A DNA stretch of 64,000 bases from positions 1,674,001-1,738,000 of the forward strand of contig NZ_CP046977.1 in assembly GCF_030408455.1 (NCBI RefSeq), given 5' to 3'. Every line of letters begins with the position of its first letter. The stretch's first letter is position 1. The DNA comes from Corynebacterium atrinae (GTDB lineage Bacteria > Actinomycetota > Actinomycetes > Mycobacteriales > Mycobacteriaceae). The notes under the pieces are model-generated. The model saw only the letters and a list, made by a program, of their open reading frames with translations, ran no database searches and was not told where the DNA came from. Shown here in pieces: positions 24,032 to 35,236 of the stretch. A program made the position numbers and the translations under genes.

Positions 24032-25654
24032 CTACTTTTTGCCTTGCCCAAAGTCGAGATTGTCCAAGTCGATACCCTCCATGCCCTTGGGCATCTTTGG
24101 CATCCCCGGGAGCTTAGGCATGCCGGGCATTCCGCCGCCAGCTTCCATCTGCTTTTGCATCTGCTGCAGTTGAGCCATGTCGGGCATTCCCGGCATCCCA
24201 CCCGGCATCTGCGGCTGAGTGGGACGATTCTTTACCGGCTTGCGCTTGCCACCCTTACCCTTGCGGCCCTTGGGCTTCTTCTTGGTGGCGGATCGATTCA
24301 TGCCCGCACCTGGCATCCCGAACTGCCCGGCCATCTGGCTCATGGCCTTCTTGGCTTCAAAGAAGCGGTCCACGAGCTGATTAACGTCGGTGACGCCGAC
24401 GCCGGAGCCTGCGGCGATGCGCTTGCGACGGGAGGCATTGAGGATCTTCGGATTCGAGCGCTCAGCGGGGGTCATGCCGCGGATGATGGCCTGGATGCGA
24501 TCAAGCTGCTTCTCGTCGACCATGTCGGCCATCTGGTTCATCTGCTTGCCGCCGGGCAGCATCTTGAGCAGGTTGCCAATGGGGCCCATGCGGCGAATCA
24601 TGAGCATCTGATTGAGGAAGTCCTCGAGGGTGAGCTCGCCCGCGCCGAGTTTGGCGGCGGTTTCTTCCGCCTGCTTCTGGTCAAAGACCTGCTCGGCCTG
24701 CTCGATGAGGCTGAGCACGTCACCCATGCCGAGGATGCGGCTGGCCATGCGCTCAGGGTGGAAAACATCGAAGTCTTCGAGCTTTTCACCCGTGGAGGCG
24801 TACATGATGGGCTTGCCGGTGACCTCGCGGATGGAGAGTGCGGCACCACCGCGGGCGTCGCCATCGAGCTTGGTCAAGACGACACCGGTGAAATCGACGC
24901 CGTCGCGGAAAGCTTCCGCAGTGCTCACCGCGTCCTGGCCGATCATAGCGTCGATGACGAATAGGACTTCGTCGGGGTTGACGGCATCGCGGATGTTCCG
25001 GGCCTGCGTCATCAGCGTTTCATCGATGCCCAAGCGACCGGCGGTATCGACGATGACCACGTCATGCTGGGTGCGGCGAGCTTCTTCGATGCCCGCTTGC
25101 GCGACGGCGACGGGATCACCATGGGAGGTGCCCATCTCATGCTCATAAGAATCAATCGACGTGCCCGGGTCGGGGGCGAAGGTGGGAACACCCGCGCGCT
25201 CACCGACGATCTGCAGCTGCTGGACGGCACCGGGGCGCTGCAGGTCACAGGCCACGAGCATCGGGGTGTGACCCTGCTTAGTCAGGTGCTTGGCCAGCTT
25301 GCCAGCCAGGGTCGTCTTACCGGCACCCTGCAGGCCGGCGAGCATGATGACGGTCGGCGGGGTCTTGGCCAGCTGGAGGCGACGGGTTTCACCGCCGAGG
25401 ATCTCCACCAGCTCCTCGTTGACGATCTTGACTACCTGTTGCGCGGGGTTCAGCGCCTCGGAGACCTCGGCTCCTGCGGCGCGCTCCTTGATGCGCTTGA
25501 TAAAGCCGCGGACAACCAATAAGGAGACGTCGGCTTCCAACAGCGCGAGGCGAATCTCGCGGGCCGTGGCGTTGATGTCCGCCTCGGTGAGCTTGCCTTT
25601 TCCGCGCAGCCCAGTGAGGGCGGATTGGAGGCGGTCGGACAGAGACTCAAACAC
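24032..25654 (-). CDS. ffh: Signal recognition particle GTPase Ffh
   Basis: Ffh binds signal sequences on the ribosome with SRP RNA and hands them to FtsY. I start it at GTG (FESLSDRLQSALTGLRGKG), after GGGAGAG, giving 540 residues; a longer frame runs into glnD. The NG domain has G1 GLQGAGKTTLAGKLA, DTAGRLG and TKLDGDARGG. The M domain contains RRMGPIGNLLKMLPGGKQM and GSGVGVTDVNQLVDRF. The last 90 residues are unusually rich in Gly, Met and Pro (repeats of GMPGMP and KLPGMPKMP), after a basic stretch KKKPKGRKGKGGKRK. Confidence 0.96.
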   Translation of the reverse strand: MFESLSDRLQSALTGLRGKGKLTEADINATAREIRLALLEADVSLLVVRGFIKRIKERAAGAEVSEALNPAQQVVKIVNEELVEILGGETRRLQLAKTPPTVIMLAGLQGAGKTTLAGKLAKHLTKQGHTPMLVACDLQRPGAVQQLQIVGERAGVPTFAPDPGTSIDSYEHEMGTSHGDPVAVAQAGIEEARRTQHDVVIVDTAGRLGIDETLMTQARNIRDAVNPDEVLFVIDAMIGQDAVSTAEAFRDGVDFTGVVLTKLDGDARGGAALSIREVTGKPIMYASTGEKLEDFDVFHPERMASRILGMGDVLSLIEQAEQVFDQKQAEETAAKLGAGELTLEDFLNQMLMIRRMGPIGNLLKMLPGGKQMNQMADMVDEKQLDRIQAIIRGMTPAERSNPKILNASRRKRIAAGSGVGVTDVNQLVDRFFEAKKAMSQMAGQFGMPGAGMNRSATKKKPKGRKGKGGKRKPVKNRPTQPQMPGGMPGMPDMAQLQQMQKQMEAGGGMPGMPKLPGMPKMPKGMEGIDLDNLDFGQGKK

Positions 25655-25698
25655 TAGGACACTCTCCCTGGCTCTTGGGCAGTTACAACTTTCCCATG

Positions 25699-28180
<2,482 letters not shown>

Positions 28181-29611
28181 TTACTCCTGGTTGCTGTCGC
28201 GGACATCTTCGACGGAAGCGCTCACTGATCCCGGGTAGGGGCGGGTGGCGTGCTGGTCTCCCGTGACAAATCCTACTGCCCCTCCAGCGAAGGGCCGCGG
28301 CTCGCGTCCAACTAGGTCGTCGTAGGCGGACTCGCGGTGCTCATGGATGTCGATGCCTTCGAATTCGGCCTCGGCATCAATGCGCCAGCCCAGGGTGGCC
28401 CGCAGAGCGAGTCCGATGATCGCGGTGATCCCTCCGGAGAAGATCATGGTGACCAGGGCGATGACGATTTGCACCACGAGCAGCTTGAGGCCATCGATGC
28501 CGCCGCCGGTGAGAACACCGGTATCCGTGGCGACAAACGCCAGGCCGACGGTGCCCCACAGGCCCGCGACGAGGTGCACGCCAACGACATCGAGCGAGTC
28601 GTCGTAGCCGAAGCGGTACTTCAGGCCGACGCCCAGGCAGGCCAGCGCGCCACCGATGACGCCGAGTACCAGCGAGGTCAGGGGCGTCAGCACGCCCGCC
28701 GCCGGGGTGATGGTGACCAGGCCAGCTACCACGCCCGAGGCGGCACCGAGTGAGGTGGGGTTGCCGTCACGGAGCTTTTCGACGCCGAGCCATCCCAGCA
28801 TCGCTGCCGCCGTCGCGGCAGTCGTGTTCAACCAGGCCAGTCCAGCGGCACCGTCGGCGGCGAAAGCGGAGCCACCGTTGAAACCGAACCACCCGAACCA
28901 CAGCAATGCAGCGCCGAGCATGACGAAGGGCAGGTTGTGGGGGCGCTGTGCAGCAGTGAGGAAGTCACGTCGACGTCCGACCAGCAAAGCCAACACGAAT
29001 GCGGCGGTACCAGCGGAGATGTGGACGACGGTGCCGCCGGCGAAGTCGATCGGCGCGATGGTCGCTTCCCCATTGGTGGAGCCGAAAAGCCAGGCGGCGA
29101 CGCCGGATTCCGCGTGGGAGAGAAGTCCCCCTCCCCACACCATATGAGCCAGCGGGAAGTAGACGAAGGTCGACCACAAACCGGAGAAGATGAGCCAGGT
29201 CCCGAATTTCACTCGCCCGGCCAACGCGCCGGAGATGAGGGCGGTCGAGATAACGGCGAAGGTCAGCTGGAATGCAATATCGATGACGTTGGCGTAACCG
29301 GAAGCTCCCGCCAGGTAGTTACCGGCCGAGCCGGTGATGGAGTCCCGCAAGCCGAAGAATTCCAACGGGTTGCCGACGATTCCCCACCAGGACTGGGTGC
29401 CGTAGGACATCGACCAGCCCCACAGGATGTACACCACGCTGACGACACCTAAGGTGCCGAAAGACATCATCATCATGTTCAGCGCAGAGCGGCGACCCGT
29501 CATGCCCCCGTAGAAAAGTGCGAGCGCGGGTGTCATCAGCAACACCAGCGACGCCGAGACGAGCATCCAGCTGGCGTTTCCCGACGCCATCATGATTTCA
29601 TCTGCGTTCAT
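28181..29611 (-). CDS. amtB: Ammonium transporter AmtB
   Basis: The 476-residue membrane channel has 11 or so hydrophobic segments and a hydrophilic tail of about 60 residues. Family signatures are TPALALFYGGMTGRRSALNMMMMSF and DFAGGTVVHISAGTAAFVLALLVGRR, whose histidine, together with the one in VVGVHLVAGLWG, forms the pore histidine pair. The ribosome binding site GAGGAGG is strong. It heads the amtB-glnK-glnD operon, with AmtR-type sites 66-79 bp upstream of its start codon. Confidence 0.97.
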   Translation of the reverse strand: MNADEIMMASGNASWMLVSASLVLLMTPALALFYGGMTGRRSALNMMMMSFGTLGVVSVVYILWGWSMSYGTQSWWGIVGNPLEFFGLRDSITGSAGNYLAGASGYANVIDIAFQLTFAVISTALISGALAGRVKFGTWLIFSGLWSTFVYFPLAHMVWGGGLLSHAESGVAAWLFGSTNGEATIAPIDFAGGTVVHISAGTAAFVLALLVGRRRDFLTAAQRPHNLPFVMLGAALLWFGWFGFNGGSAFAADGAAGLAWLNTTAATAAAMLGWLGVEKLRDGNPTSLGAASGVVAGLVTITPAAGVLTPLTSLVLGVIGGALACLGVGLKYRFGYDDSLDVVGVHLVAGLWGTVGLAFVATDTGVLTGGGIDGLKLLVVQIVIALVTMIFSGGITAIIGLALRATLGWRIDAEAEFEGIDIHEHRESAYDDLVGREPRPFAGGAVGFVTGDQHATRPYPGSVSASVEDVRDSNQE

Positions 29612-29643
29612 GTGCGGACCTCCTCGTTATCGAATTCCCTAAA

Positions 29644-29690
29644 CTATCGTGCGACAGGTTTTACTGCCGCGACTAACTATAGGACGATAG
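29644..29690. promoter_or_regulatory. AmtR operator pair upstream of amtB
   Basis: CTATAGGACGATAG (29677-29690) fits the AmtR consensus CTAT-N6-ATAG exactly and is followed by AAA. A second site, CTATCGTGCGACAG (29644-29657), matches all but one consensus base. Their centres are 33 bp apart, about three helical turns, on the same face. AmtR, a TetR-family repressor, would block amtB-glnK-glnD when nitrogen is plentiful. Confidence 0.85.
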
Positions 29691-29715
29691 AAACGGTTTC
29701 GATAGCTCAACAGGT

Positions 29716-29746
29716 TTGGGCGGGGGTAGACCCTACCCCCGCCCAA
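29716..29746 (-). terminator. Terminator hairpin downstream of ftsY
   Basis: TTGGGCGGGGGTAG pairs perfectly with CTACCCCCGCCCAA across a 3-nt loop, 12 nt beyond the ftsY stop. The U-tract is weak, but the 14-bp GC-rich stem is very stable. Confidence 0.75.
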
Positions 29747-29758
29747 GTGATCACGCCG

Positions 29759-31477
29759 CTACCCGAGGAGCGCGTCCACAAAAGCCTCGATGTCAAACGG
29801 GGCCAGATCGTCAGCACCCTCGCCCAAACCAACCAGTTTGACGGGAACACCCAGCTCCTCCTGCACCTGGAACACGATGCCGCCCTTAGCCGTGCCATCC
29901 AACTTCGTCAGCACCACACCGGAAATATCCACGACATCCCGGAACACCCGAGCCTGAGTCAGGCCGTTCTGTCCCACCGTCGCATCCAGGACCAGCAAGA
30001 CCTCATCAACAACGGCCTTCTTCTCCACCACTCGCTTGACCTTGCCCAGCTGATCCATCAGCCCGGTTGCGGTATGCAGGCGCCCGGCGGTGTCAATGAG
30101 CACGACGTCAGCTTGCTGCTCGATGCCCTTCGCCACGGCGTCGAAGGCCACCGACGCGGGATCCGCCCCCTCCGAGCCCCGCACCGTCGACGCGCCAACT
30201 CGACGCCCCCACGTCTCGAGCTGATCTGCCGCCGCCGCACGGAAGGTATCCGCCGCACCCAACAACACCGTGTGCCCCATGGACACGAGCACACGAGCCA
30301 ACTTGCCGGTGGTGGTGGTCTTGCCGGTGCCGTTGACTCCCACAACGAGCACCACGGCCGGCTTACCCTCATAGGGCATGGCCTTGATGGAACGATCGAG
30401 CTCAGGACCGCCCGCCTCGATGAGGGTTTTTCGCAGCATGGCCCGTGCCTCTTCTTCGCTGGATACACCGCGCTCGGCAATCTTTAGGCGCAGGGACTCT
30501 ACGACCTTCATGGTCACCGCGGTACCCAGGTCCGCCATGATGAGCGTGTCCTCAATTTCCTCCCAGGCATCCTCATCCAAGTCACCTGCGGACAAAATGC
30601 CCAGGACACCCTGACCAATGACGTTTTGAGAGCGCGACAGACGTCCACGCAAACGACCCAACCTGCCCGACGCGGGAGCAATCTCCTCTACCTCGGTGGG
30701 AGCCGGCTCCTGCTCGGGCGCAACCTCGGGAACCGGAGTCTGCTCAACGGCCTCCTCAACGGCATCGACAGTCACTGCGGCCGCAGCTGCAGCCTCTTCA
30801 GCTTCCTCCACGATCTCGGGCTCCGGGATCACGCTTTGTTCAACTTCCGGTTCGACAACCATTGAGTCGGAGTCTGGTTCGGAAGTGGACTGCGAATCCA
30901 TCTCAATTGCGACTTCGTCGACGACGACTTCAGTCTCGACAGGCTCGGGTGCAACGTCAGCTTCGATAGCCTGCTCCACCACGGCTTCGGCCTCCACAGG
31001 GTGAGGAGCAACCTCGGAATCTTCGTCCACGGCAATAACTTCCGGCTCCGCCACCTCAACGCCCTCGGTTGCCTCAGAAACTGGCTCCGGAATCGGGATC
31101 TCCTCAACCTCGACATTGTCAACAACGTCCGCCACCGGTTCTGGTTCGACGACCTTTTCCGGCACGACGGGCACGACAGGCACGACAGGCACGACAGGCA
31201 CGACAGGCACGACAGGCACGGGCTCCTTCTCAGCCTGCTTCGCGGGGGCGAAGTTGAAATCTCCGGTGGCTTGATAGTTGCCGGACTTCTCCTGTTGGGT
31301 TAATTCTTTTGGTGCTTCGTCCTTCTTTTCAAAGCTGACCGTTTTGCTCTTTCTACGGTTCAGCCCGACAACGATCACAGCAATGAGGATGAGGAGAAGG
31401 ACTAGCGCGGCGAGCGCTACGGAGACCAGAGTCAAGTTCATAGTGTCCATAGTGGCAGGACTCGCCGGAATTCTCAC
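29759..31477 (-). CDS. ftsY: Signal recognition particle receptor FtsY
   Basis: FtsY docks Ffh-ribosome complexes at the membrane. The 572-residue protein starts with one membrane anchor (LTLVSVALAALVLLLILIAVIVVGLNRR), then an acidic Val/Glu/Pro-rich A domain of about 200 residues, then the NG GTPase with GVNGTGKTTTTGKLA, DTAGRLH and TKLDGTAKGG. The A domain contains six PVV units encoded by a 9-bp tandem repeat. The GTG start overlaps the smc stop as GTGA; in-frame ATGs at 31450 and 31441 would give shorter versions that keep the anchor. No clear ribosome binding site distinguishes them. Confidence 0.95.
   Translation of the reverse strand: MRIPASPATMDTMNLTLVSVALAALVLLLILIAVIVVGLNRRKSKTVSFEKKDEAPKELTQQEKSGNYQATGDFNFAPAKQAEKEPVPVVPVVPVVPVVPVVPVVPEKVVEPEPVADVVDNVEVEEIPIPEPVSEATEGVEVAEPEVIAVDEDSEVAPHPVEAEAVVEQAIEADVAPEPVETEVVVDEVAIEMDSQSTSEPDSDSMVVEPEVEQSVIPEPEIVEEAEEAAAAAAVTVDAVEEAVEQTPVPEVAPEQEPAPTEVEEIAPASGRLGRLRGRLSRSQNVIGQGVLGILSAGDLDEDAWEEIEDTLIMADLGTAVTMKVVESLRLKIAERGVSSEEEARAMLRKTLIEAGGPELDRSIKAMPYEGKPAVVLVVGVNGTGKTTTTGKLARVLVSMGHTVLLGAADTFRAAAADQLETWGRRVGASTVRGSEGADPASVAFDAVAKGIEQQADVVLIDTAGRLHTATGLMDQLGKVKRVVEKKAVVDEVLLVLDATVGQNGLTQARVFRDVVDISGVVLTKLDGTAKGGIVFQVQEELGVPVKLVGLGEGADDLAPFDIEAFVDALLG
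31161..31220. repeat. 9-bp tandem repeat in the ftsY A domain
   Basis: Six units of GGCACGACA (the first is GGCACGACG) plus a partial seventh run head to tail. Read on the minus strand, each unit encodes Pro-Val-Val. The unit length keeps frame, so copy-number change would only alter linker length. Confidence 0.95.
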
Positions 31478-34400
31478 CTAGGTTCGTGGTGTGGACTCAT
31501 TCTTTGACTGAGAACTCGGGTGATTCCATCACCGCGCATGGTGACACCGTAGAGAACGTTTGCCACATCCATGGTGGGTTTTTGGTGTGTGATCACGATG
31601 AGTTGCGAGTCCTTGCGCAGGTCTTCGAAGAGCGCAATAAGCCGTCGCAGGTTGACATCGTCCAACGCCGCTTCGACTTCGTCCATGACGTAGAACGGGC
31701 TCGGCCGCGCTTTGAAGATGGCGACGAGCATGGCCAGGGCGGTGAGGGACTTTTCGCCGCCGGAGAGCAGCGACAACCGCTTGACTTTTTTGCCTGGGGG
31801 GCGGGCTTCGACGTCGATGCCGGTGGTCAGGAGGTCATCGGGGTCGGTGAGGATGAGTCGGCCCTCGCCGCCCGGGAAGAGTGTGCCAAAGACATGCGGG
31901 AACTGGGCCTCGACGTCGTGCCAGGCGTCTGTGAAGAGTTGGAGGATCCGCGCGTCTACCTCGTCAATAACTCCGGAAAGGTCCTTGCGGGCCTGGACGA
32001 CATCGTCGAGTTGGGTGGATAGGAACTCGTAGCGCTCCTCCAGCGCCTTGAATTCTTCCAGCGCCAGGGGGTTGACCTTGCCCAGGGCGGTGAGATCCTT
32101 TTCTGCCTGCTTGAGGCGTTTTTCTTCCTCCGGCCGGTTGAAGTCCTCGCCGGGGGTGTAGTCGGCCATCAAATCGGCAATGGGCACGCCGAGCTGCTCG
32201 ACGATCTTCGACTCGGCCTCGTCGATACGCACTTGTGCCTGGGAACGGGCAATGTCGCCAGCATGTGCATTGTCGGTGAGCCGAGCCAACTGGTTGCGGG
32301 TGGCGCTGTCCTTGTCCTTCGCCCGCGCGAGCTCAGTGGAGATCGCCGTTCGCCGCTGGGTCAGCTCATCTCGATTGGTCACCGCCCGCGCCGTCGCGTC
32401 GGCTACCCGCGCCGCAAGGTCACGGGCATGCTTCTCCACGCTCTCCGCCAGCTCAGCCGCCGCCCGTCGCCGTCGCATCGCTTCATCGTGTCGGGCCTTC
32501 GCCTGCCGCTCGTGCGCGGCCTGTCGGCGCAAGCTTTCCCCTTTGCCAGCCGCCTGGTTGGCGCGTTCCTCGGCGGTGCGCAGCGCTAGGCTCGCTTCCA
32601 TTTCCATGGCCTTGATCTGTGCCAATGCCGCCGTCGCCTCGTCACGAGCCACCGTCGAAGGCTCCTCCGGCGCAGCCGAATCCTCCACCCGCGCCAAGCG
32701 ATCGCGGACCTCAGCAAGTTCGTCGCGCAGGCTGGCGAGACGGGCATCGGCACCCGCAGCGCGCTCGGCGGCACGCTGGTGTTCCGCCCGGTTGGCCTCG
32801 TACTGTTTCCGCAGGCGCGCGGCGTCGCGCTCCCACGCGAGCACCGACTGATCGTGTTCGCGCAGCGCCGCCTTCTTCGCCGCGGCGTCCACACGTGCGT
32901 CCTCCGCGGCGATACTCGCACCGGCGAGGGTGCCCGAGAGCTCCTCCAGCTCCGCCCGAGCGCTCACGAGTTCTTCTTCTGCTTCCGCAATCTGCGCGCT
33001 GACCTCGACCGGGGTCGCGGCACCATGGCCGACCTGCACCCACCCCTGTCCGCACAGCACGCCGTCGCGGGTGACGGCCCGCAGGCGCGGGTCCTGTGCC
33101 ACCGCCTTCCGGGCGGTGGGCAGGTCGGCGGTGAGGACGACGTCGGCAAGCAATCGGTTGACTGCCACCAGGATTCGCTTATCGACGTCCACGTGGTCCA
33201 GAATCCACGTCACCCCGGCCGGGAGCGTGGCATCGAGCCGCCAGGGTTTGCCCGAGTCGCTGGCATCGATGAGGACGGTGCGGGTGCTATCATTCAGCTC
33301 GGCGAGCAGACCTTCGCTGAGCTGGCCGGTCAAGGCTTCGGCGTGTGGCCCCAGCGCAGCGGAGACGGCGCGCGGCTCGGGGCTGCTGATGAGCTCGGCG
33401 AGGGCCGTCCACTCCCCTAGTTTCTCGGCGGCGGACACGGTTGGGGCGTTCTGGCGCAGCGTATCGATCCGCGCCTGCAGCGAATACACCGCGCGCTCCC
33501 GCTGACGTTGCTGCTCCCGGAGCTGTTCAAGCCGCTTCTCGGCGGCGCCGGCCTCGCTCGCGGCCCGCACGTGCGCCTCGTCCAATGGCTCCCGTCGCCC
33601 ACCCAGTTCCTGGAGCGTGGCCGACACCTCCGTCACCTCGGCCTCGGCAGCAGTGGTGCGGGCAAGTGTCTCAGCGAGGGTTTCCTCCTGGCGCGCGATG
33701 TCCTCCTCAGCCCCAGTCACCTGGTTGGCGAGGGACTCCTCCGCCGCGATGAGGCGAACCACACCTTCCCGACGGTCCGCAATCGCCCGCACCTGCGCCA
33801 TGTGCTCGGCGTCGGCCTCCCGACGCGCCTCTTCCCGGTCCATCACCTCGTCGCGAATCGACTCCAGCCGTTCGCGAGCCATCTCTGCGGTGTCGGTGAG
33901 TTGCTCGAACTCCTCCTCCGCCTCCGCGGCGCGACGCTCCAACGCCTCCGGGTCTTGTCCGGCGTAGGCGATCTGGGCACCGGCATTGGCGCTGCGTTCC
34001 GCCGCGATCCGCGAGGTCGCGGAGACCCGCTCCGCCAGCGTGGACAAGGTAAACCACAGCTGCTGCGCCTCTTCGGCCTGCGGAGTGATTTCCTCCAATT
34101 GTCCTTCGAGCGTGACCTGCACATCAGTGGCTTCTTCCAGCCGCTCGGTGAGCTCCTCCACCTCCTCTGCGAGCAGGCGGGACCGGCGGTCCGCGTCCTC
34201 GAACTCCTGCCGCAGTCGCTGGACGCGATCGCCTGCCAGTCGCAGGCGGGCGTCGCGAAGCGTGGCCTGGACCGTCGCCGCCCGCTGCGCCGCCTCCGCC
34301 TGCCTGGCCAACGGCTTGAGCTGGCGCTTCAGCTCCGCCGTGAGGTCGGTGAGGCGATCAAGATTCGCCTGCATACCAATGAGCTTGCGCTGCGCCTTCT

Positions 34401-34923
34401 CCTTCCGGCGGCGGTGCTTGAGCACCCCCGCCGCCTCCTCGATGAAGGCACGGCGCTCCTCCGGCTTCGACTCCAAGATCTGCGCCAGCCTGCCCTGCCC
34501 GACGATGACGTGCATCTCGCGGCCAATGCCGGAATCGGACAACAGCTCCTGGATGTCCATAAGCCGGGCCTTGGCGCCATTGATTTCGTACTCGCTCGCG
34601 CCATCGCGGAACATCCGACGGGTGAGCGAGACCTCGCTGTACTCAATGGGCAACGCGCCATCCGAGTTATCGATGGTCAGCGTCACCTCAGCGCGACCGA
34701 GCTGCTGACGATCCCCCGCCCCCGCGAAGATGACATCCTGCATCTTCCCGCCACGCAGGGTCTTTGCCCCCTGCTCCCCCATGACCCAGGCGAGCGCATC
34801 AACCACGTTGGACTTGCCCGACCCGTTCGGCCCGACCACCGCGCAGATACCGGGCTCAAATTTCAGGGTCGTCGCAGACGCAAAGGACTTGAATCCTTTA
34901 AGCGTCAACGACTTCAAATGCAC
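31474..34923 (-). CDS. smc: Chromosome segregation ATPase SMC
   Basis: SMC is the long coiled-coil subunit of bacterial condensin. Walker A is VGPNGSGKSNVVDALAWVMGEQ near residues 31-52. Two long coiled-coil arms flank a hinge around residues 500-650 (SAALGPHAEALTGQL, DLPTARKAVAQDPRLRAVTRDG). The C-terminal head has the signature LLSGGEKSLTALAML and Walker B FYVMDEVEAALDD. The length of 1149 residues is normal. Its stop overlaps the ftsY start, and acyP precedes it by about 30 nt. No scpA or scpB lies in the window. Confidence 0.97.
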   Translation of the reverse strand: MHLKSLTLKGFKSFASATTLKFEPGICAVVGPNGSGKSNVVDALAWVMGEQGAKTLRGGKMQDVIFAGAGDRQQLGRAEVTLTIDNSDGALPIEYSEVSLTRRMFRDGASEYEINGAKARLMDIQELLSDSGIGREMHVIVGQGRLAQILESKPEERRAFIEEAAGVLKHRRRKEKAQRKLIGMQANLDRLTDLTAELKRQLKPLARQAEAAQRAATVQATLRDARLRLAGDRVQRLRQEFEDADRRSRLLAEEVEELTERLEEATDVQVTLEGQLEEITPQAEEAQQLWFTLSTLAERVSATSRIAAERSANAGAQIAYAGQDPEALERRAAEAEEEFEQLTDTAEMARERLESIRDEVMDREEARREADAEHMAQVRAIADRREGVVRLIAAEESLANQVTGAEEDIARQEETLAETLARTTAAEAEVTEVSATLQELGGRREPLDEAHVRAASEAGAAEKRLEQLREQQRQRERAVYSLQARIDTLRQNAPTVSAAEKLGEWTALAELISSPEPRAVSAALGPHAEALTGQLSEGLLAELNDSTRTVLIDASDSGKPWRLDATLPAGVTWILDHVDVDKRILVAVNRLLADVVLTADLPTARKAVAQDPRLRAVTRDGVLCGQGWVQVGHGAATPVEVSAQIAEAEEELVSARAELEELSGTLAGASIAAEDARVDAAAKKAALREHDQSVLAWERDAARLRKQYEANRAEHQRAAERAAGADARLASLRDELAEVRDRLARVEDSAAPEEPSTVARDEATAALAQIKAMEMEASLALRTAEERANQAAGKGESLRRQAAHERQAKARHDEAMRRRRAAAELAESVEKHARDLAARVADATARAVTNRDELTQRRTAISTELARAKDKDSATRNQLARLTDNAHAGDIARSQAQVRIDEAESKIVEQLGVPIADLMADYTPGEDFNRPEEEKRLKQAEKDLTALGKVNPLALEEFKALEERYEFLSTQLDDVVQARKDLSGVIDEVDARILQLFTDAWHDVEAQFPHVFGTLFPGGEGRLILTDPDDLLTTGIDVEARPPGKKVKRLSLLSGGEKSLTALAMLVAIFKARPSPFYVMDEVEAALDDVNLRRLIALFEDLRKDSQLIVITHQKPTMDVANVLYGVTMRGDGITRVLSQRMSPHHEPR

Positions 34924-34954
34924 CCGGTCAGATTAACACCTGAGAACCCTGAGG

Positions 34955-35236
34955 CTATTCGACGGTGAACCCTCGTTCACCCTTCGCCGGGGACCACTTG
35001 AAAGCAATGCGATCCACCCGACCTGGGCGACGATGGGAACTGCGCTTTTCCTGCAGACGATGGAGCAACTCTTCGAGTTGGGCACCGGAACCTTCCGCGA
35101 CGACGCAGACGCGGCCGTCGGGAAGATTGGTGGCAGACCCGGTGAGGTCCAGCTCGATTGCCTCACCGCGCACCCACCAGCGGAAGCCCACGCCCTGCAC
35201 CAAGCCGTGCACGTAAGCAGTTAGACGATCGGCCAT
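34955..35236 (-). CDS. acyP: Acylphosphatase
   Basis: A 93-residue enzyme that hydrolyses acyl phosphates. The phosphate loop VHGLVQGVGFRWWVRGEA carries the catalytic arginine in VGFR, and the catalytic asparagine lies in SATNLPDGRV. The start MADRLTAYVHG gives the family length; a longer frame reads 23 residues into the preceding gene without homology. It overlaps the end of the symporter gene by 16 nt and lies directly ahead of smc, an order common in actinobacteria. Confidence 0.93.
   Translation of the reverse strand: MADRLTAYVHGLVQGVGFRWWVRGEAIELDLTGSATNLPDGRVCVVAEGSGAQLEELLHRLQEKRSSHRRPGRVDRIAFKWSPAKGERGFTVE

Noticed and set aside
31161..31220. Tandem repeats as a possible CRISPR array
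   Set aside because: The units are 9 bp without spacers and encode Pro-Val-Val within ftsY.
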